Below are positions 1 to 12,218 of a stretch of 64,000 bases of DNA, in pieces (within the stretch, counting starts at the first letter, position 1; every line of letters begins with the position of its first letter). This stretch comes from Rehmannia glutinosa (lineage: Eukaryota; Streptophyta; Magnoliopsida; Lamiales; Orobanchaceae): assembly GCA_016081115.2 (NCBI GenBank), contig CM071930.1, positions 41,763,335-41,827,334 of the forward strand. The letters run 5' to 3'. The notes below the pieces were generated by a model. The model was not told where the DNA came from. It saw only the letters and a program-made list of their open reading frames with translations, and ran no database searches. The position numbers and the translations under genes are program-made.

Positions 1-922
1 GACCCGAGGTTTGTCTCCAGATTCTGGAAATGCTTACATGAGGAATTGGGTACCTCGCTAAGTTTCAAAGACAAAGAACACATCCATAAACCGATGGCCA
101 TCTGAGCGAACAATTCAAACCGTGGAAGACATGTTGCGAGCCTGTACATTGGATTTCCAAGGAAGTTGGGATTCGCACTTACCATTGGCCGAGTTCGCCT
201 ATAATAACAGTTATCAGGCCACGATTGGGATGGCACCCTACGAAGCCTTGTAAGGACGAAAGTGTAGATCCCCTCTACACTGGGAGATTGATGACCAATG
301 GACTCCGAAGGAGAAACGGAAGTCACCCTCGATTCCAAAGGTCGACTTAGTTCAGGAGGCCATGGAGAAGGTCAAGTTGATCAAGGAACGGATCCGTACA
401 GCTCAGAGCCGCCAAAAGAGTTACGCGGACAAAAGGAGAAAGGACTTGGAATTTGAAGCCGGAGATGAAGTATTTCTCAGACTCTTGCCACGAAAAGGAT
501 TGATCAATCCAAGAAAAGGAGGCAAATTGAGTCCGAGATATATTGGACCTTACAAAATTTTGCAGAGGATCGGAAAGTTGGCCTCTGAGACTTGAGTTAC
601 CGGACAAGATATGCGGGAATGCACGATGTATTCCATATATCAAGATTGAAAAAAGTATCAACCGGATCCACGAGCACATCATCACTCGTGATGCTCCTCC
701 TCTAATGGAGAATTTATCTTACAGGAACCAATCGTAATCATTGACCAAAGGCCAGTACGCGTCGATTGCGTAATGAGAGAGATTCCAATGGTTAAAGTTG
801 TATGGCGGCACCACGACCCAGAGACGAAGACGCAACATGGGAAATGGAAGAAGACATGAGGAATCAATATCCGTTGTTGTTAAGAGAATTTGGGGACCAA
901 ATTCTTTTAAGGAAGGGGAGAA
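1..922 (+). pseudogene. Ty3/gypsy chromovirus pol, 3' end (integrase C-terminus and chromodomain), decayed
   Basis: This is the last part of a gypsy polyprotein; the rest lies left of the window. Translation from about 95 shows the end of the integrase core (TVEDMLRAC, then LPLAEFAYNNSYQ), followed by an in-frame TAA near 251 where the family normally reads YG in YGRKCRSP. The integrase C-terminal part (KSYADKRRKDLEF, GPYKIL) runs about 362-595. It is followed by a frame change near 585 and a chromodomain-like tail (MVKVVWRHH at about 788, then TWE and EDMRNQYP in other frames) ending near 905. Integrase plus a terminal chromodomain places it in the chromoviruses, probably the Tekay/Del branch given the long LTR next to it. 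It is not functional as written. Confidence 0.85.
909..922 (+). promoter_or_regulatory. Polypurine tract of the gypsy element
   Basis: A purine run (AAGGAAGGGGAGAA) lies immediately before the TG that opens the long LTR. Its position and composition are those of the plus-strand priming site of an LTR retrotransposon. Confidence 0.75.
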
Positions 923-1789
923 TGTGAAGCCCTCGATTTTTATTCAATAATGTATTTGTTTCACGTATCGTCCTTGTATTCTTTTGACTATTTTACCGCG
1001 TCGCTTTCGGGGTGAATATTAATGATAAATATATTTCGCATTTAATTTCTTTTCTTTTTATTTGTTACTTGTGATCATAATCATTTATTACTTCTACTTC
1101 GCATTAATGATCACTCGACCAATCATCATTATTATTATTTGTGTACTCACTAGTCACCTTAGAATTTTAGGAGACTATTTATTTTATAGATTTATACCTT
1201 ATAGAATTAAGAATTCGATTTAGATTAAATGATCATGAGACTTATAAGTGATCAAGGAGATCACTAATTATTTTGGAGATTGATATTATTCATCTATTAT
1301 CACCAATTTGGGACAAAAAAAAATATGGAAATACCACAAATACCCTTAAGTGGACGGCCATGATAGGAATTTGGTGTAGAAATATCTCCCAACTCTTGTA
1401 CATGTACACCTTGTGTATTCATCTTGTGTATTTTTACACCATTAATTCAAATATTATACACAATATCTTATACACCAATTCTTTATTATAAACTTACCCA
1501 ACATGTTGGAGGCTTCCCAACATTCCATGCCAACATCCTCCTCAATCCCTTCAATTTCATCCTCCCATGCAAGACCACACTTTGACCAAGGCCTTTGTCC
1601 CCATGCTAGAGACAAGTTGGAAGACATAGAATTTGATCAAAAAATTGTCTCCTCCCCCTCTCCACCTCAATTTTCGTCCATAACACCTTGAGGATAAAAA
1701 ACATTTGATCAAAATATCATTTTCATCCAACACATTCATAATTCAAGCATTTTCTCCAACTTCTCTCTAAAATCTCCAACATCTCTCTA

Positions 1790-2075
1790 AGTATATCTTC
1801 ATCCACTCCTTCATATCTTCAAGAACACTTCTTCATATCTTCAAATCTTCAAACACCATATCTTCAAATCTTCAAACACCATTCCTTCACATCTTCAAAT
1901 CTTCAAACACCATATCTTCAAATCTTCAAACACCATTCCTTCACATCTTCAAACCTTCAAACAACATATCTTCATATCTTCAAATCTTCAAACACAATTC
2001 CTTCACATCTTCAAACATTCTTCACAACTTCAAGAACATCTTCTTCATATCATCAAACACTTCTTCTTTCTTCAA
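1790..2075. repeat. Tandem array of 'cttcaaatcttcaaacacc'-type units in the LTR
   Basis: About 285 bp of imperfect repeats of cttcaaatcttcaaacacc and ttccttcacatcttcaaa. One strand is almost free of G. The units alternate with a higher-order period of roughly 50-60 bp. Confidence 0.8.
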
Positions 2076-4539
2076 AAAACTAAACAAAACAAACATTCTT
2101 CCTACTTAAATCATAAAATTCGAACCATCACTACCAAGGTACGGAAAATGTCTTTTTCAATCAATTTTTGATATCACCTAACTCATCTCTTTCACCTTCT
2201 AATTTAAGTTTGATTTTTGATTTTGAGGTATACCTAGAAGACCTTTGAAGTTGTTAAGAGACTTGTCATCTTGAAGAAAATTGTGAAGAAGTTGGACTAT
2301 AAGGTAAGAAATGGAATTTTTGGTACCTTTTCTTCTTCTCTTTTTATTTTCCAAACTTTGACACTCCATTTTCATTTTTGGAGTTTTAGGGGCTGACTTT
2401 GGAGGTTAACATTAAGGGTGACCAAAATCTTACACTTGGAAGCCATTACTAGTCACACTTTATTCACTACACAAGGTAAGTGTAGTAATTCCAATTTTCT
2501 CACTATCTTCTTCTTCCCCTTAAATTTTAACCACATTCTTCTAACTCCTATATTTTTGATATTCCTTGACTTAGGGGCTGACCTAAGTCACTCCTTCATC
2601 GAGAGAGATTTATTTCATTTTTCCCAACAAACCGAACTTTAAGGTGGGCGGAAAAATCCTTTCAATTTCTAGGTGTTTTAAATTGAAAATATGCATGTAG
2701 TATTTTGTTATTGAGCACTTGAGATATATATTATGTATTGCATGCTATTTTCTTGTATCTAGTGGAAAAATTATCAAGTGTTGCTCAAAAATGCGATTTA
2801 TCGAAAAATAGGACATACATGTACACTTTATGGTTGTACTTGATGAATGCTTGCATGAAATGGATATGTATGTTTATGACTCTTGAAATCTATGTTTTGA
2901 ATAATTTATAACCTGGACAAGTCGAGCATATTTGATTAAAATTCGATTTTTGGACTTAAAATGCAAAAATGGAAAGTTGGTGGACTTAATTGCAAGAAAA
3001 TAAAACTTAAGGGACCTCTCTGTAATTTTCGATTTTTGGGACTGTACTCAGGTTCAAAAATGATTTTTTGACATTTTAATAAAGTTTTAAGAGTTTTTAG
3101 ATAAATAAAATCAACCCTTAAAAGCCCAAGGACTAGATTGTAAAATTTGAGAAGTTTAAGGGCTATTTTGCAAATTTCGAAACTGTACCAGACCCAAATT
3201 TTAAAATTTGAAATTTTAACTCTTAAGGGACTGGAAATAACATATTTTAAGTGTATTCCAAAAATCCAAGTGTTTAGAGCTTGGAAAGTAATTTTATAAA
3301 ACTTGAGGGACCAAATTGTAAAAGATTAAACTTGAGGACCCAAATGAAATTTCCAGGACTTATACAGCCCATGTACCTGGAAATACTAATTTACCTATAA
3401 CATAATTATATTTTGGACCCAAGGTTCAAATTTCATAACAATTGGACCCTAAAAGCCTTAAAGGCAATTATTTCAAAATGGGACAAAAATGAGATTTTCA
3501 AAAGTTAAGGGACCTATACTTATGACGTTTTAAAACTGTTTTTGTCCCAATATCCCACTAACCTTAGTGACATTTTCCAACTGGAATCACATTAGAAGCC
3601 CTTCCGGTTTGTGAGTTCCGATTATTTTAAACTTAGGGCCGAAATGACAATTTTAACAAATTTGGGGCCAATGTGAGAATTTTATAAAAACTAGACCTCA
3701 AAACTTTAAAAACCTGAATCTCTGAACAATTTAGAGAATTTAGGAACTGACCTCATAATTTTTCAAGGTCGGGACATTTATTATTTAACTTTTAACCCCA
3801 AAAGTATTGGTTTTGACAAAACGGGGCTAATTGTAAATTTTATTTTTATAAGGACCTAACTCAAATTATTTTCTTTTAAAGAAACAGCCCTGGACCCTCT
3901 GACTTTAATATTTAATTAAAATATTTTATTTTCTTAAAAATCCCTTGACTTATCGGATCGTCTTGACCGATTAATACCCGATCGCAGGGCGACTTCCTCG
4001 TCTCGCGATTTCGAATCTATAACGGGACTTATGTTCCTCCTAATCCTTAAGATATCGAAGACTACTTATCCTCCCGATAATTATCTTCATCCCAATAACT
4101 CCACCAACGCCATAACCATCTTGTGCAAAATTTTGAGAACTTTTCATGAACTAACTTCCCGAATCAATAATACTTTCATTGCTGGTTGACTACCCGAACG
4201 TGTACTTAAATTCCTGCCTGAGTCAACTTGGTGTGTCGAGCTCACAGTCGGAATGGATACGTCGGGGATGGAACCGGGCAGCTCGGCTGCTATTCCACTC
4301 TCCGGCCCCATCGTCCTAATCCCGCAACTGAGGGACGGAGTTTGTCCAAGGGAAGCGGGTCGTAGTACTTGAGGTATAATCATGATTATGACGAATCCGA
4401 GCCTTGCTAGCTCAACGTGGATTTTGTCTTTGCCTACGGAGCGATAAGGTGACAGGTCTTTGACCATCATGAACGGGGAGTTACAAGGAAGAACAAATGA
4501 ATCGTTTGTCGATCCACACGATTCGGAGTTGAACGAAAT

Positions 4540-4665
4540 GGGTTGGCGCTACATATCGATGCAAACCACTATTTGTAATGAACGGGTTGGCGCTACATAT
4601 CGATGCAAACCACTAATTGTCTTGCATAGGATTGGCGCTACACATCAGTACGCAATCCCCATGTC
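4540..4665. repeat. Tandem repeat, about 44 bp, nearly three copies, in the LTR
   Basis: The phrase ttggcgctacatatcgatgc recurs at about 4544 and 4588, with a diverged third copy at about 4632 (ttggcgctacacatcagtac). The intervening sequence (aaaccacta plus a variable ten bases) also repeats. Confidence 0.85.
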
Positions 4666-5559
4666 TTGCTTGAACCATAGTGCTTGCGTGACCACGAACT
4701 GTTTTCTTAAACTGTATAAGTATATTACTTAATATATTTATCACGACGCTTGTGGACTATGTGTGAACACATGCATCATAGCTCACGCGTTTTCATACAA
4801 CCGTTTTCTCGCATTAACTTCATATATCGCCACACTCACACACGATCACCCATCCACTGAGATTTCTGTCTCATTCCCTCCTGTTTTCTAACCTTTAGAT
4901 GAAGAGTTCGCTGAAGACATCGAACTCTCTGATTGAATCCCTATCAGTGATGTGGAGCGACATTTCCTTTTCCTTTTATTTGTTGTTGGGCTCCTTCATT
5001 TTATTTCTGTTTGGACTGTAAGTTAATTCAGATAATCTTTTGGGTTGTATTCGGATACCGCCAGACTTTAAGATGTAATTTGTACTCGTGTTTATTTTAA
5101 TTCCGCTGCATTAGACTCTATTTCACTTGGAGTTTCGTATCTTTGGTTTAGACTGTTGATTTATTTCTGCTTAAGTGATTGATCGTTGTCGCGTCACGTT
5201 TGGGGCGTGACGATGGCACAACTACCTATGATGTAACACATTTATAATGAAAAATTTGTTCCATTTGCAAAATTAAGACGTTATAATATGAGAGTGTTGT
5301 TTTAATTAAAAACGATGTCTAAGCTATAAACCAATGATCCCATCTAAACCTAGTTTAAGTATAAACATTGTCGAGGTAACTGTAATTTGATTGGCTAATG
5401 TCAACTCTTTAGCTGTTGTTATTGAAAAGAAACCAATACATACCTCTTTGATTCGTTTTTAACCAAGGACAAACTGACAAAAATTTATATTATCTATCCT
5501 AATAGTACACAAAAACGATAAAAAAAAAAAATAACAAAAACAAAAAAAGTTTTTGCTTT

Positions 5560-5950
5560 GTGTGATTTAATTTCTCTCCCTTTTTGCTCTAACTTGTGCA
5601 ATTTTTTGAAAATTGTAAACATGTGTAATTTCTGGGGTCGTGCTAAATATACCTAAAAGTAAAACATCAAATTATGAAAATTTTAGAAAAGTTAAACGTA
5701 GTTTGTTTTGTGAAACTTCTGTGAGTCTTATGCTGAAAATATTTGATTGTAAACATCAACTTTTATTATTTTCAAAAGCCTAGTTCGTTTTCGAAAAATT
5801 GTCGTCCATATGTTTAAAAACATATAAACCAACTTTCCAAAAAAAACACAAGCAAAGAGAACATATCAGCCAGATTTTTACTGTTGGTCCAAAAATAATA
5901 AGTCCATTTATACTCGATACAGAATTTCATATGAGGGTTAAATGTTGTTT
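5560..5950. repeat. Dispersed repeat, copy 1 (uninterrupted)
   Basis: The segment around 5735-5945 aligns with 34286-34500 through shared words such as ttttcaaaagcct, gaaaaattgtc, aacatataaa, ccaactt/ccaaactt, and a shared end like gaattt-atatgag-gttaaa. Weaker similarity continues leftward, matching 29715-29793, i.e. the sequence on the other side of the Helitron. The repeat class is unknown and no protein is recognisable. The stretch 5213-5560 before it is AT-rich and shows nothing identifiable. Confidence 0.65.
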
Positions 5951-6235
5951 GTTGTGTACTGATTTTAAGAATGGCAGGAAAACAACGGGACAGAATGTTT
6001 GTTTAAGTCGAGGCTAGAACTGAATTCTATCTCCACAAGACGAAATTGTACCGTACAAAAGTGCTAAGTTCGGTGTCGTTTCTAAAATACGAGCACTTTA
6101 CAATCCGACTAAGCAACCTTGCAAAAGCCGGACTAACATCGAACTTAAAGTGTTTGAACTTTCAGCTATTGAACCAAGTTTTGCAAAAAATGCAAATGCA
6201 GAGTGTCTGCCAATTTTATCTATTTATTCGAATTG
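5951..6235. other. Unassigned intergenic stretch
   Basis: Two short open frames here (5799-6017 and 6046-6246) show no recognisable motif and no plant gene structure. No repeat partner was seen in the window. Confidence 0.4.
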
Positions 6236-6238
6236 TTA

Positions 6239-6763
6239 CGTTGTGATTGGTTGTACTTTCATTTCGTCCACTTTCATTTTCGAGAGAATAGTGGTGATTT
6301 TTTTTTTTTAAAGTGAAAGTTGGGTGTGTAGAGAAAAAAATGATGATTATGTTGATTTGATGGAGAATCTTTTAGGGATATTGATTCTTTGTGAAATTGT
6401 GTGGAAATACTAGTGTACAATATAATGTAAAATTGAATAAAAATAAAAATTGATCCAAAAATAGGCAATATGAATCTCATTTTATACCTTTTGTTAATAA
6501 GATTAAGAAAAAAATAATAAAAATAGTGATACATTAAAGAAATTAATGGAATTCTTTATATAAATAGGTGGAGGAGAGAGAAATAAATAGTATAATTGGT
6601 TATTGGGAAGTGTGAGAGAGAAAGAGAAAAATAAGTTAATTTTGGAGATAAATGAGATTTTCTTTGAAAATTTATCATTTTTTTCACAAACAATCACACC
6701 TCCTACAAATGATTCTCAAAAAAATGAGAATTTTTGGACAAAATTTCACAACCAATCACAACC
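6239..6763. mobile_element. Tourist-like (PIF/Harbinger) MITE, 525 bp
   Basis: Terminal inverted repeats include the perfect 15-mer GTTGTGATTGGTTGT (6240-6254) and its complement (6748-6762). The element is flanked by TTA on both sides (6236-6238 and 6764-6766), the 3-bp target duplication of PIF/Harbinger elements. The interior is AT-rich and non-coding. A relative with related ends and a TAA duplication lies at 44781-45181. Confidence 0.85.
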
Positions 6764-6766
6764 TTA

Positions 6767-7296
6767 GTGTTTATTTCCTTCATCTAAGGGGGTATATATA
6801 GATCTTCACGAGCCTTATGGAAACATATCCTTTTGTGCCAAATGACATTTTTTCAACCAAAAAGCTCACTTGCAGTTCAGACAGGCGCACCTGTTCAGCA
6901 CCGCGCGATGGAGCGTCCACTGCATGATCACGCGTTATCCAAACTATGCGACCGCGCACCCAACAAACTATGCAAGGATCGTTTTGAGTAAATAAAATTT
7001 TAAAGGGTCAAATAAAATTTGTCCAAAACTATAAGGGCTTTTGAGACCCATGCCCAATGTAATACCCCGAATCTCAAACTACTTGTTTGACCAAAATATT
7101 AAAATTATGTGTATTAAAATGGCATTTTGTGTTTCATTTTATTAATTAAAAGGAATAGTATGATAAAAAAAACATGGGGGACTATAATATATTTTTATAT
7201 TAAATAAGGTGGGCTAAATTATAACTTAAAACAATTGAGGAATTTCTAAATAATTACTAAACATAAAATGTATATACACAACACTCACGCACATGT
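6767..7296. other. Intergenic; possible gypsy LTR start at 7060
   Basis: At about 7060 the sequence tgtaataccccgaatctc looks like the opening of a gypsy LTR (compare the solo LTR at 61844), but no matching end is seen before the (TA)n tract. A GC-richer patch at 6890-6970 has no recognisable content. Confidence 0.3.
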
Positions 7297-8265
7297 TATA
7301 TATATATATATATATATATATAGATTTAGTTCAAATGAGACCACCCTCCCTAGGTGATTCAGTGTGGACTCATCTTACCCATTGATCTTAAAAAATGAAG
7401 GGATGTGATTAATTCAGTTTTTTTTTTCTAATTATTCCTAATTTTCACGATTTTAAGGGTAATGTTGTAATTTTATAATTCAAATTAGTGGTCCCAGTAG
7501 GGTTTTCAGTATGTTTGACTTTTTGAAACTTTTTTTATGGGCTGAGATTGAAACTGCCGGATTTAGTGGTGTAATTTAAGGAAGTAGTTTTCTTTCCAAA
7601 TATTTTTATTTTACAATATAGTTAGGGTTCTTCTCTTTGCTTAATTAGCTATAAAATAATTCATATTTAGTTGTTTTTTGTTGGCATCTTTGTTTTAAAA
7701 TAATACATAATTGAATATAATGTCTTTGCATATTTAGTTAATCTACACTGCATAAATAGGTTCAATATAATGCATATTTAGTTATGAAAATAGGATGTTG
7801 GTTTGGAAATTAAGAAAATAAGATGTTACATAATGTACTACATATTTAGTTATTTCACACTGCATAGATAATTTCTAGATAATGCATAGTTAGTTGATTT
7901 TGTTGCATAGTTTATGACGCCTTGCATAGTTGGATATACTGTACTACATATTAGTTTTTTTACGTTGCATAGATAGTTTTCAGATAATGCATAATTAGTT
8001 GATTTTTGTTGCATATTTTCAAATATGTAATATCCTACAGATATATGCATCATTTGGTCAGTTTCGAGTTCTCCATCGATGTCTACACCATTGATGCTGT
8101 TGGATAGAGTTTTTCTCACGACTGATGATTCATCATCATGTTTCGAACTCACTGTTCGTTCTTTCTCTGTAATATTGCACCGATTTTCTTGCTTTTTCTC
8201 TGTAAATCATGAACTGTAGCTTTCGAGTTCTTCACAGTTTTTTTTATTTGCGTTAATGGAGGAAT

Positions 8266-8301
<36 letters not shown>

Positions 8302-8520
8302 AGAGACACATGAGATTGGGAGATGTATGAGAGAGAAAGATATTTGATTCCATTTTTGTAACTACCTTTATGTTATTTTACCCTACTACCCTTATGTTGA
8401 TTAAATTAATATTTTAATATATTTTTTATCCCTTAAATCATATCCATTGATTAATAGTGGGGGATGGTTGAGATTAGTCCATTGTGTCTCACCTAGAGAC
8501 ATAGTCTCACTTGATCCTCC

Positions 8521-8567
<47 letters not shown>
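7297..8567. mobile_element. (TA)n-bounded TIR element 1
   Basis: Between a (TA)n tract ending at 7322 and another at 8523-8567 lies about 1.2 kb with inverted ends. The left end (about 7331) reads TTCAAATGAGACCACC, with 'gtggactcatctta' inside it. The right end read on the minus strand gives ATCAAGTGAGACTATG, with 'aatggactaatctca'. The interior at about 7725-8030 carries a loose array of a 'gcata(g/a)(t)tagtt' word. A (GA)n run at 8270-8299 follows. A short minus-strand open frame (about 8030-8152) is unrecognised. No transposase is visible. Confidence 0.65.
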
Positions 8568-8570
<3 letters not shown>

Positions 8571-9863
8571 AGGGGGTTATATGAGACCACCTCATAGGGT
8601 AAGTCCATAGGGACCAATCCTAGCCACATATCTAGATTTTCTAATGGCTGTGATTTTAGAGCTAAAATTACAAATTAAATCTTTGGAAAATAGAGGGAGG
8701 GGTAAATTAGTAATCCTACAAAATTACCCAATATTCATGGGATTACTTCACATTATGCTCACACAATCTCTCCAAATCTCACATCATATTCAACGTGAAC
8801 AATCTCATTCTCCTTCTTCTTCGAACAAATCTCGATCCTTCTTCTTCCAACAAATCTCGATCACCTTCTTTGTTGAACAAATCTCGATCACCTCTGGTTG
8901 TATAGAACACGAGGCAATCCTTCCAAATCTCATAGCAAATCAACGTGAACAATCATCCATCTTCTTCTTCAACGCACTACTGTGAGAAATCATTCATCCT
9001 TCTTCTTCAACGCACTATTGTGTGAAAAAAGTTGCAGACAATTCGCTATAGTTGCTAGAGCGCGACTTCAGTTCGATGTTTGCTTATGAAGATGTAATTT
9101 GTTGCTTCTGTACATGTGTCATGGTGCTTTTTTTTATATACCATTAACTACATAAGCAAGTCATAAGCAACAAACCCATACTACATAAGCAACAATCCTA
9201 TACTACATAAGCAACAAATATACACTACGTATGCACCACGAATACATTAACTACATAAGCAAGTCATAGCAACAAACCCATACTACATAAGCAATAAGCC
9301 TATACTACATAAGCAACGAATATACACTATGTATGCACCACGGATACATTAACTACATAAGCAAGTCATAAGCAACAAACTCATACTACAAAAGCAACAA
9401 GTCTATATTACATAAGCAACGAATATACACTACGTATGCACCACGAATACATTAACTACATAAGCAAGTCATATGCAACAAACCCATACTACATAAGCGA
9501 TAAGCCTATACTACATAAGCAACGAATATACACTACACATGCATCACAGATACATTAACTACACAAGCAAGTCATAAGCAACAACTCTATACTACATAAG
9601 CAACAGAGAATTTTTTTTGAAACTGAAACGCTGGAGAGAGAGTGTGCGTGAAGAGTGGGTGAAATCGCGTGAAAGAGGGAATGAAATCTCAATAACTGAT
9701 TCTATAATGCAAAATGACCACCCTACCCTTCTTAGTTGCTGAAACAAAAAAAAAAAATCATAAAAACCCCATAAAAATCTGGACCACCCAAGAATTGTTA
9801 ATCTATGGTTAGAATGTGTCCTCATGGACTCACCCCAAGTAGGAGGACATATTTGATCCATAT

Positions 9864-9899
<36 letters not shown>
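8568..9899. mobile_element. (TA)n-bounded TIR element 2, sharing a microsatellite with element 1
   Basis: It starts right after the (TA)n of 8523-8567 and ends before (TA)n 9866-9899. The left end reads TTATATGAGACCACCTCA, with 'agtccatagggaccaat' after it. The right end on the minus strand reads GATCAAATATGTCC, with 'gagtccatgaggacac'. The interior has a CT-rich patch (8790-8900) with repeats of aacaaatctcgatc, then a 102-103 bp tandem array (separate entry). Sequence similarity to the ends of elements 1, 4 and 5 supports one family. Confidence 0.65.
9142..9600. repeat. Tandem array, 102-103 bp period, inside element 2
   Basis: Four full copies and a partial fifth begin with cattaactacataagcaag at about 9142, 9245, 9347, 9450 and 9553. 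Each copy is itself built of four sub-units of about 25 bp around the word 'actacataagcaac'. The copies differ by a few substitutions, so the array is moderately young. Confidence 0.9.
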
Positions 9900-9901
<2 letters not shown>

Positions 9902-10290
9902 CCGTATCTGATTTTTGAATTAGATATACATACATAGGAATATGATCTCGTGTGGCAGCCTCATACAGTGTGGCAGTGTGGATTGATCCCATCCATCTAT
10001 ACCTTTTATTCAATGGTCCAGATTGCTATTAAAAATAATTATTTTATCAATTAATTAATAGGTAGAAAGGGCATAATAGTAACTAGTAAAATACCATAAT
10101 TCGCGCCCCTACAATCAAGGGATTGATTAATATCACGTTTACATAACTGAAATTGTGCAGCATTTTAATAGCTGAACTGTACACCATTTAATAACCGACT
10201 GTACACCATTTTATACCTAACAGTACATCATTTTATGAACTTTCGTACGCTCAAAGATAAACTAATATGGACGAAAAACACAACAATATG
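9900..10290. mobile_element. (TA)n-adjacent element 3, truncated (tentative)
   Basis: After the (TA)n at 9866-9899 comes another family-like end (gatctcgtgtggcagcc, then gtggattgatcccatccat). It is followed near 10155-10260 by an array of gtacaccatttta words. No matching right end or second (TA)n is found before the copia LTR fragment, so this copy appears truncated. Confidence 0.4.
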
Positions 10291-10778
10291 ACAATCTGGA
10301 CTGGATGTTATTCTGGATGTCAGCGACACTTCCTATAACATCTACTTCAGTATTCTTCTTTTTAAGCTCGATCGTCTTGTTGCTTCTATGAATGAATCTC
10401 TCTTCTTTTTCTCTCTCAATTTCGTGTGTATGACCTTGTGTAGGATGAGGGGACGTGCTCCTATTTATATAGGCTAGTTTCCTTGAGTCCCAAGAGTCCT
10501 ACAATAATATGAAAACAAAGAAAGCACAAACATAAAAGGAGTATGATTCTATATGTTAGAGAATAAGATAATATCTATAATGAATCCTAAAAAATCTAGA
10601 TGTTTGAATCCTTTAGTGAGTATGAATCCAAACTTTATCAAATTCAAACTAGATAAATACACAATAAAATTTTCCCATATTCATTAAAACTCTAATTTTG
10701 GAAACAAGTCTAGAAAGGCAAAACTTTAAAAAATATTTTATAAAAATCAAAATTTAAGAGGAATTAAAATTCCTAACA
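10291..10778 (-). mobile_element. Partial copia-type LTR (minus strand)
   Basis: Read on the minus strand it opens with TGTTAGGAATTTTAATTCC (ending at 10778 on the plus strand). It contains a good TATA box (CCTATATAAATAGG on the minus strand, about 10464-10480) followed by a CT/GA-rich leader. No internal domains or second LTR adjoin it. The right flank 10779-10827 is short unassigned sequence. Confidence 0.45.
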
Positions 10779-10827
10779 GGTGAGTTTCGATGTCATTGAA
10801 GGACAGAGACCCAAGACGGGACTAATC

Positions 10828-12154
10828 TGTTAGATAAATGTTTTTATCATAATTTTGATAATTTTGTTTATCTGAGTTTTTACACCAAAACAATGTTCCT
10901 AAATGTTGTCTAAATACTCCTAATTGATTTAAAATGTTTTTACTAATTTTTCGGAGTATTTCTTGAAGTTTATTTTCGATAAAAATTGGACAACACTTCT
11001 GTTTTGAGGTCAACCGGTCGCCCTAGAGGGCAACCCATGCCTGAAAGTCGAAACTTGAAATAGAAATGAAACTGGAACATTTTTGAAGGGGGTTGACCGC
11101 CGACCACCTGTCACCTTGACCGATGTCGCATATTGTCCATTTTATAGAAAACTTTATGTATCTCATTTGGAGCATGTTGGACCAGTCTAGGGTGAGGGTG
11201 ACCGGTCGAACATGCCTTCGACCGGTCCAATCCTCCTTCGACCGGTCCAACCCCCGTCACCCCGTGTCTGAATTTCTGATTTACTTTTCAAACGTTCAAA
11301 ATTTCTTAAGGTCGACCGGTCGACCTATGTTATTTTTGACAGCAAATTCAAACCGTTAACTAGCCATTATCAGCAAGATTTACTTTATCATTTTTGTACA
11401 TAATTTGTGGATCTTGTGATATTCTTTTTGTAGACAAAAGTGGAGATGGAGGAACCTATGTTGGAGATCCAATCTTGAAGACTGTCCTATAAATAGATGA
11501 AGGATTTGAAGGAACATAACAACATAAGAAACAACACAACAAGAAAATCTGCAAATTTCTCTAAGCTTTCACATTTCAACATTCTTGTTGTAATAGCCTA
11601 AGGTCTTTCACTTTCACATCTTAAGGTCTAAGCTTGATTCTTGATTACACTTGCACTTCAAATTTGTATACTTCATTATCGAGTTGTAATCTTGAATTTT
11701 TCGTCATTCAAACACAAGATATCCTTGTAAGTGTTCTTGTGGTAAGAGCACACTGGGTTAATCTTAGGTGTTGAAGAGTGTGGTACTCTTCATAAGTGAA
11801 GAAGATTGTGATAATCTTCTTGTTGGAGAGTTTGGTGCTCTTCAAGTTGGAAGATTGTGGTAATCTTCATTGGTGCCGTTGTAAGAAGAGTGTGGTGCTC
11901 TTCAAGGTGATGTTGTAATAATTTTGGTAATTATTAATAAAATTCTTTTTTTTTGAAACCCATCCCGGATATACTGGGGTGGTAGAGCACGTAGTCCCTA
12001 GGGGGTGTGAAGCTCTTTAAATCATTGTGTGTTGTTTATTTTCCGCATCTTCATTCTTACTCGTATTTTTACTTTCGAAAAAGAGGGAGAAACTCGGAAA
12101 ATCGGCATGATCTATTCACCCACCTCTAGATTATCATAACCACTTGGACTAACA
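10828..12154 (+). repeat. 5' LTR of element A
   Basis: It starts TGTTAGATAAATG and ends TGGACTAACA. A TATA box (CCTATAAATAGATGAAGG, about 11488) sits two-fifths to the 3' end, followed by a leader rich in 'gtggtactcttca' repeats (11760-11920). An upstream block (11013-11330) contains several ACCGGTCGAC-type motifs. Confidence 0.9.
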
Positions 12155-12168
12155 AGTGGTATCAGAGT
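12155..12168 (+). promoter_or_regulatory. Primer binding site of element A (initiator tRNA-Met type)
   Basis: TGGTATCAGAGT follows the LTR end by two bases. TGGTATCAGAGC is the usual complement of the 3' end of plant initiator tRNA-Met used by copia elements. Confidence 0.85.
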
Positions 12169-12218
12169 CAAACTCTTTGGCAAGCTCGTTACACACTGTG
12201 AGTAAAGAGGAAAGATCC

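Larger units (their letters stand above)
923..5212 (+). mobile_element. 3' LTR of the chromovirus, about 4.3 kb
   Basis: It starts with TGTGAAGCCCTC directly after the polypurine tract. It ends with GGGGCGTGACG at 5212, an imperfect inverted match to the start, with the terminal CA apparently mutated to CG. Such TGTGA-GCCCC ends and a multi-kilobase LTR are typical of Tekay/Del chromoviruses. It holds two tandem-repeat blocks (listed separately) and, about 2940-3900, a degenerate recurring phrase built on 'ggacc-aaattgtaaa'. The other LTR is outside the window, so the target duplication cannot be tested. Short ORFs inside it show no family resemblance. The 3' boundary is less certain than the 5' one. 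Confidence 0.7.

Noticed and set aside
1..922. Interpretation as an endogenous pararetrovirus
   Set aside because: Integrase, chromodomain, polypurine tract and a following LTR are those of a Ty3/gypsy retrotransposon. No movement or coat protein features are seen anywhere in the window.
4144..4470. 108-codon minus-strand open frame
   Set aside because: It lies inside the long gypsy LTR, overlaps the tandem-repeat zone and shows no domain.
7060..7296. Full gypsy LTR beginning TGTAATACCCC
   Set aside because: Only the opening resembles an LTR. No matching end, target duplication or internal domain was found before the (TA)n tract.
8030..8152. Possible FAR1-like protein fragment on the minus strand in element 1
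   Set aside because: The resemblance is only an acidic Ser-rich stretch, too short and generic to assign.
9142..9600. Regular direct repeats resembling a CRISPR array
   Set aside because: The spacers are as repetitive as the repeats, the genome is a plant, and the array lies within a TIR element, so it is an ordinary tandem repeat.
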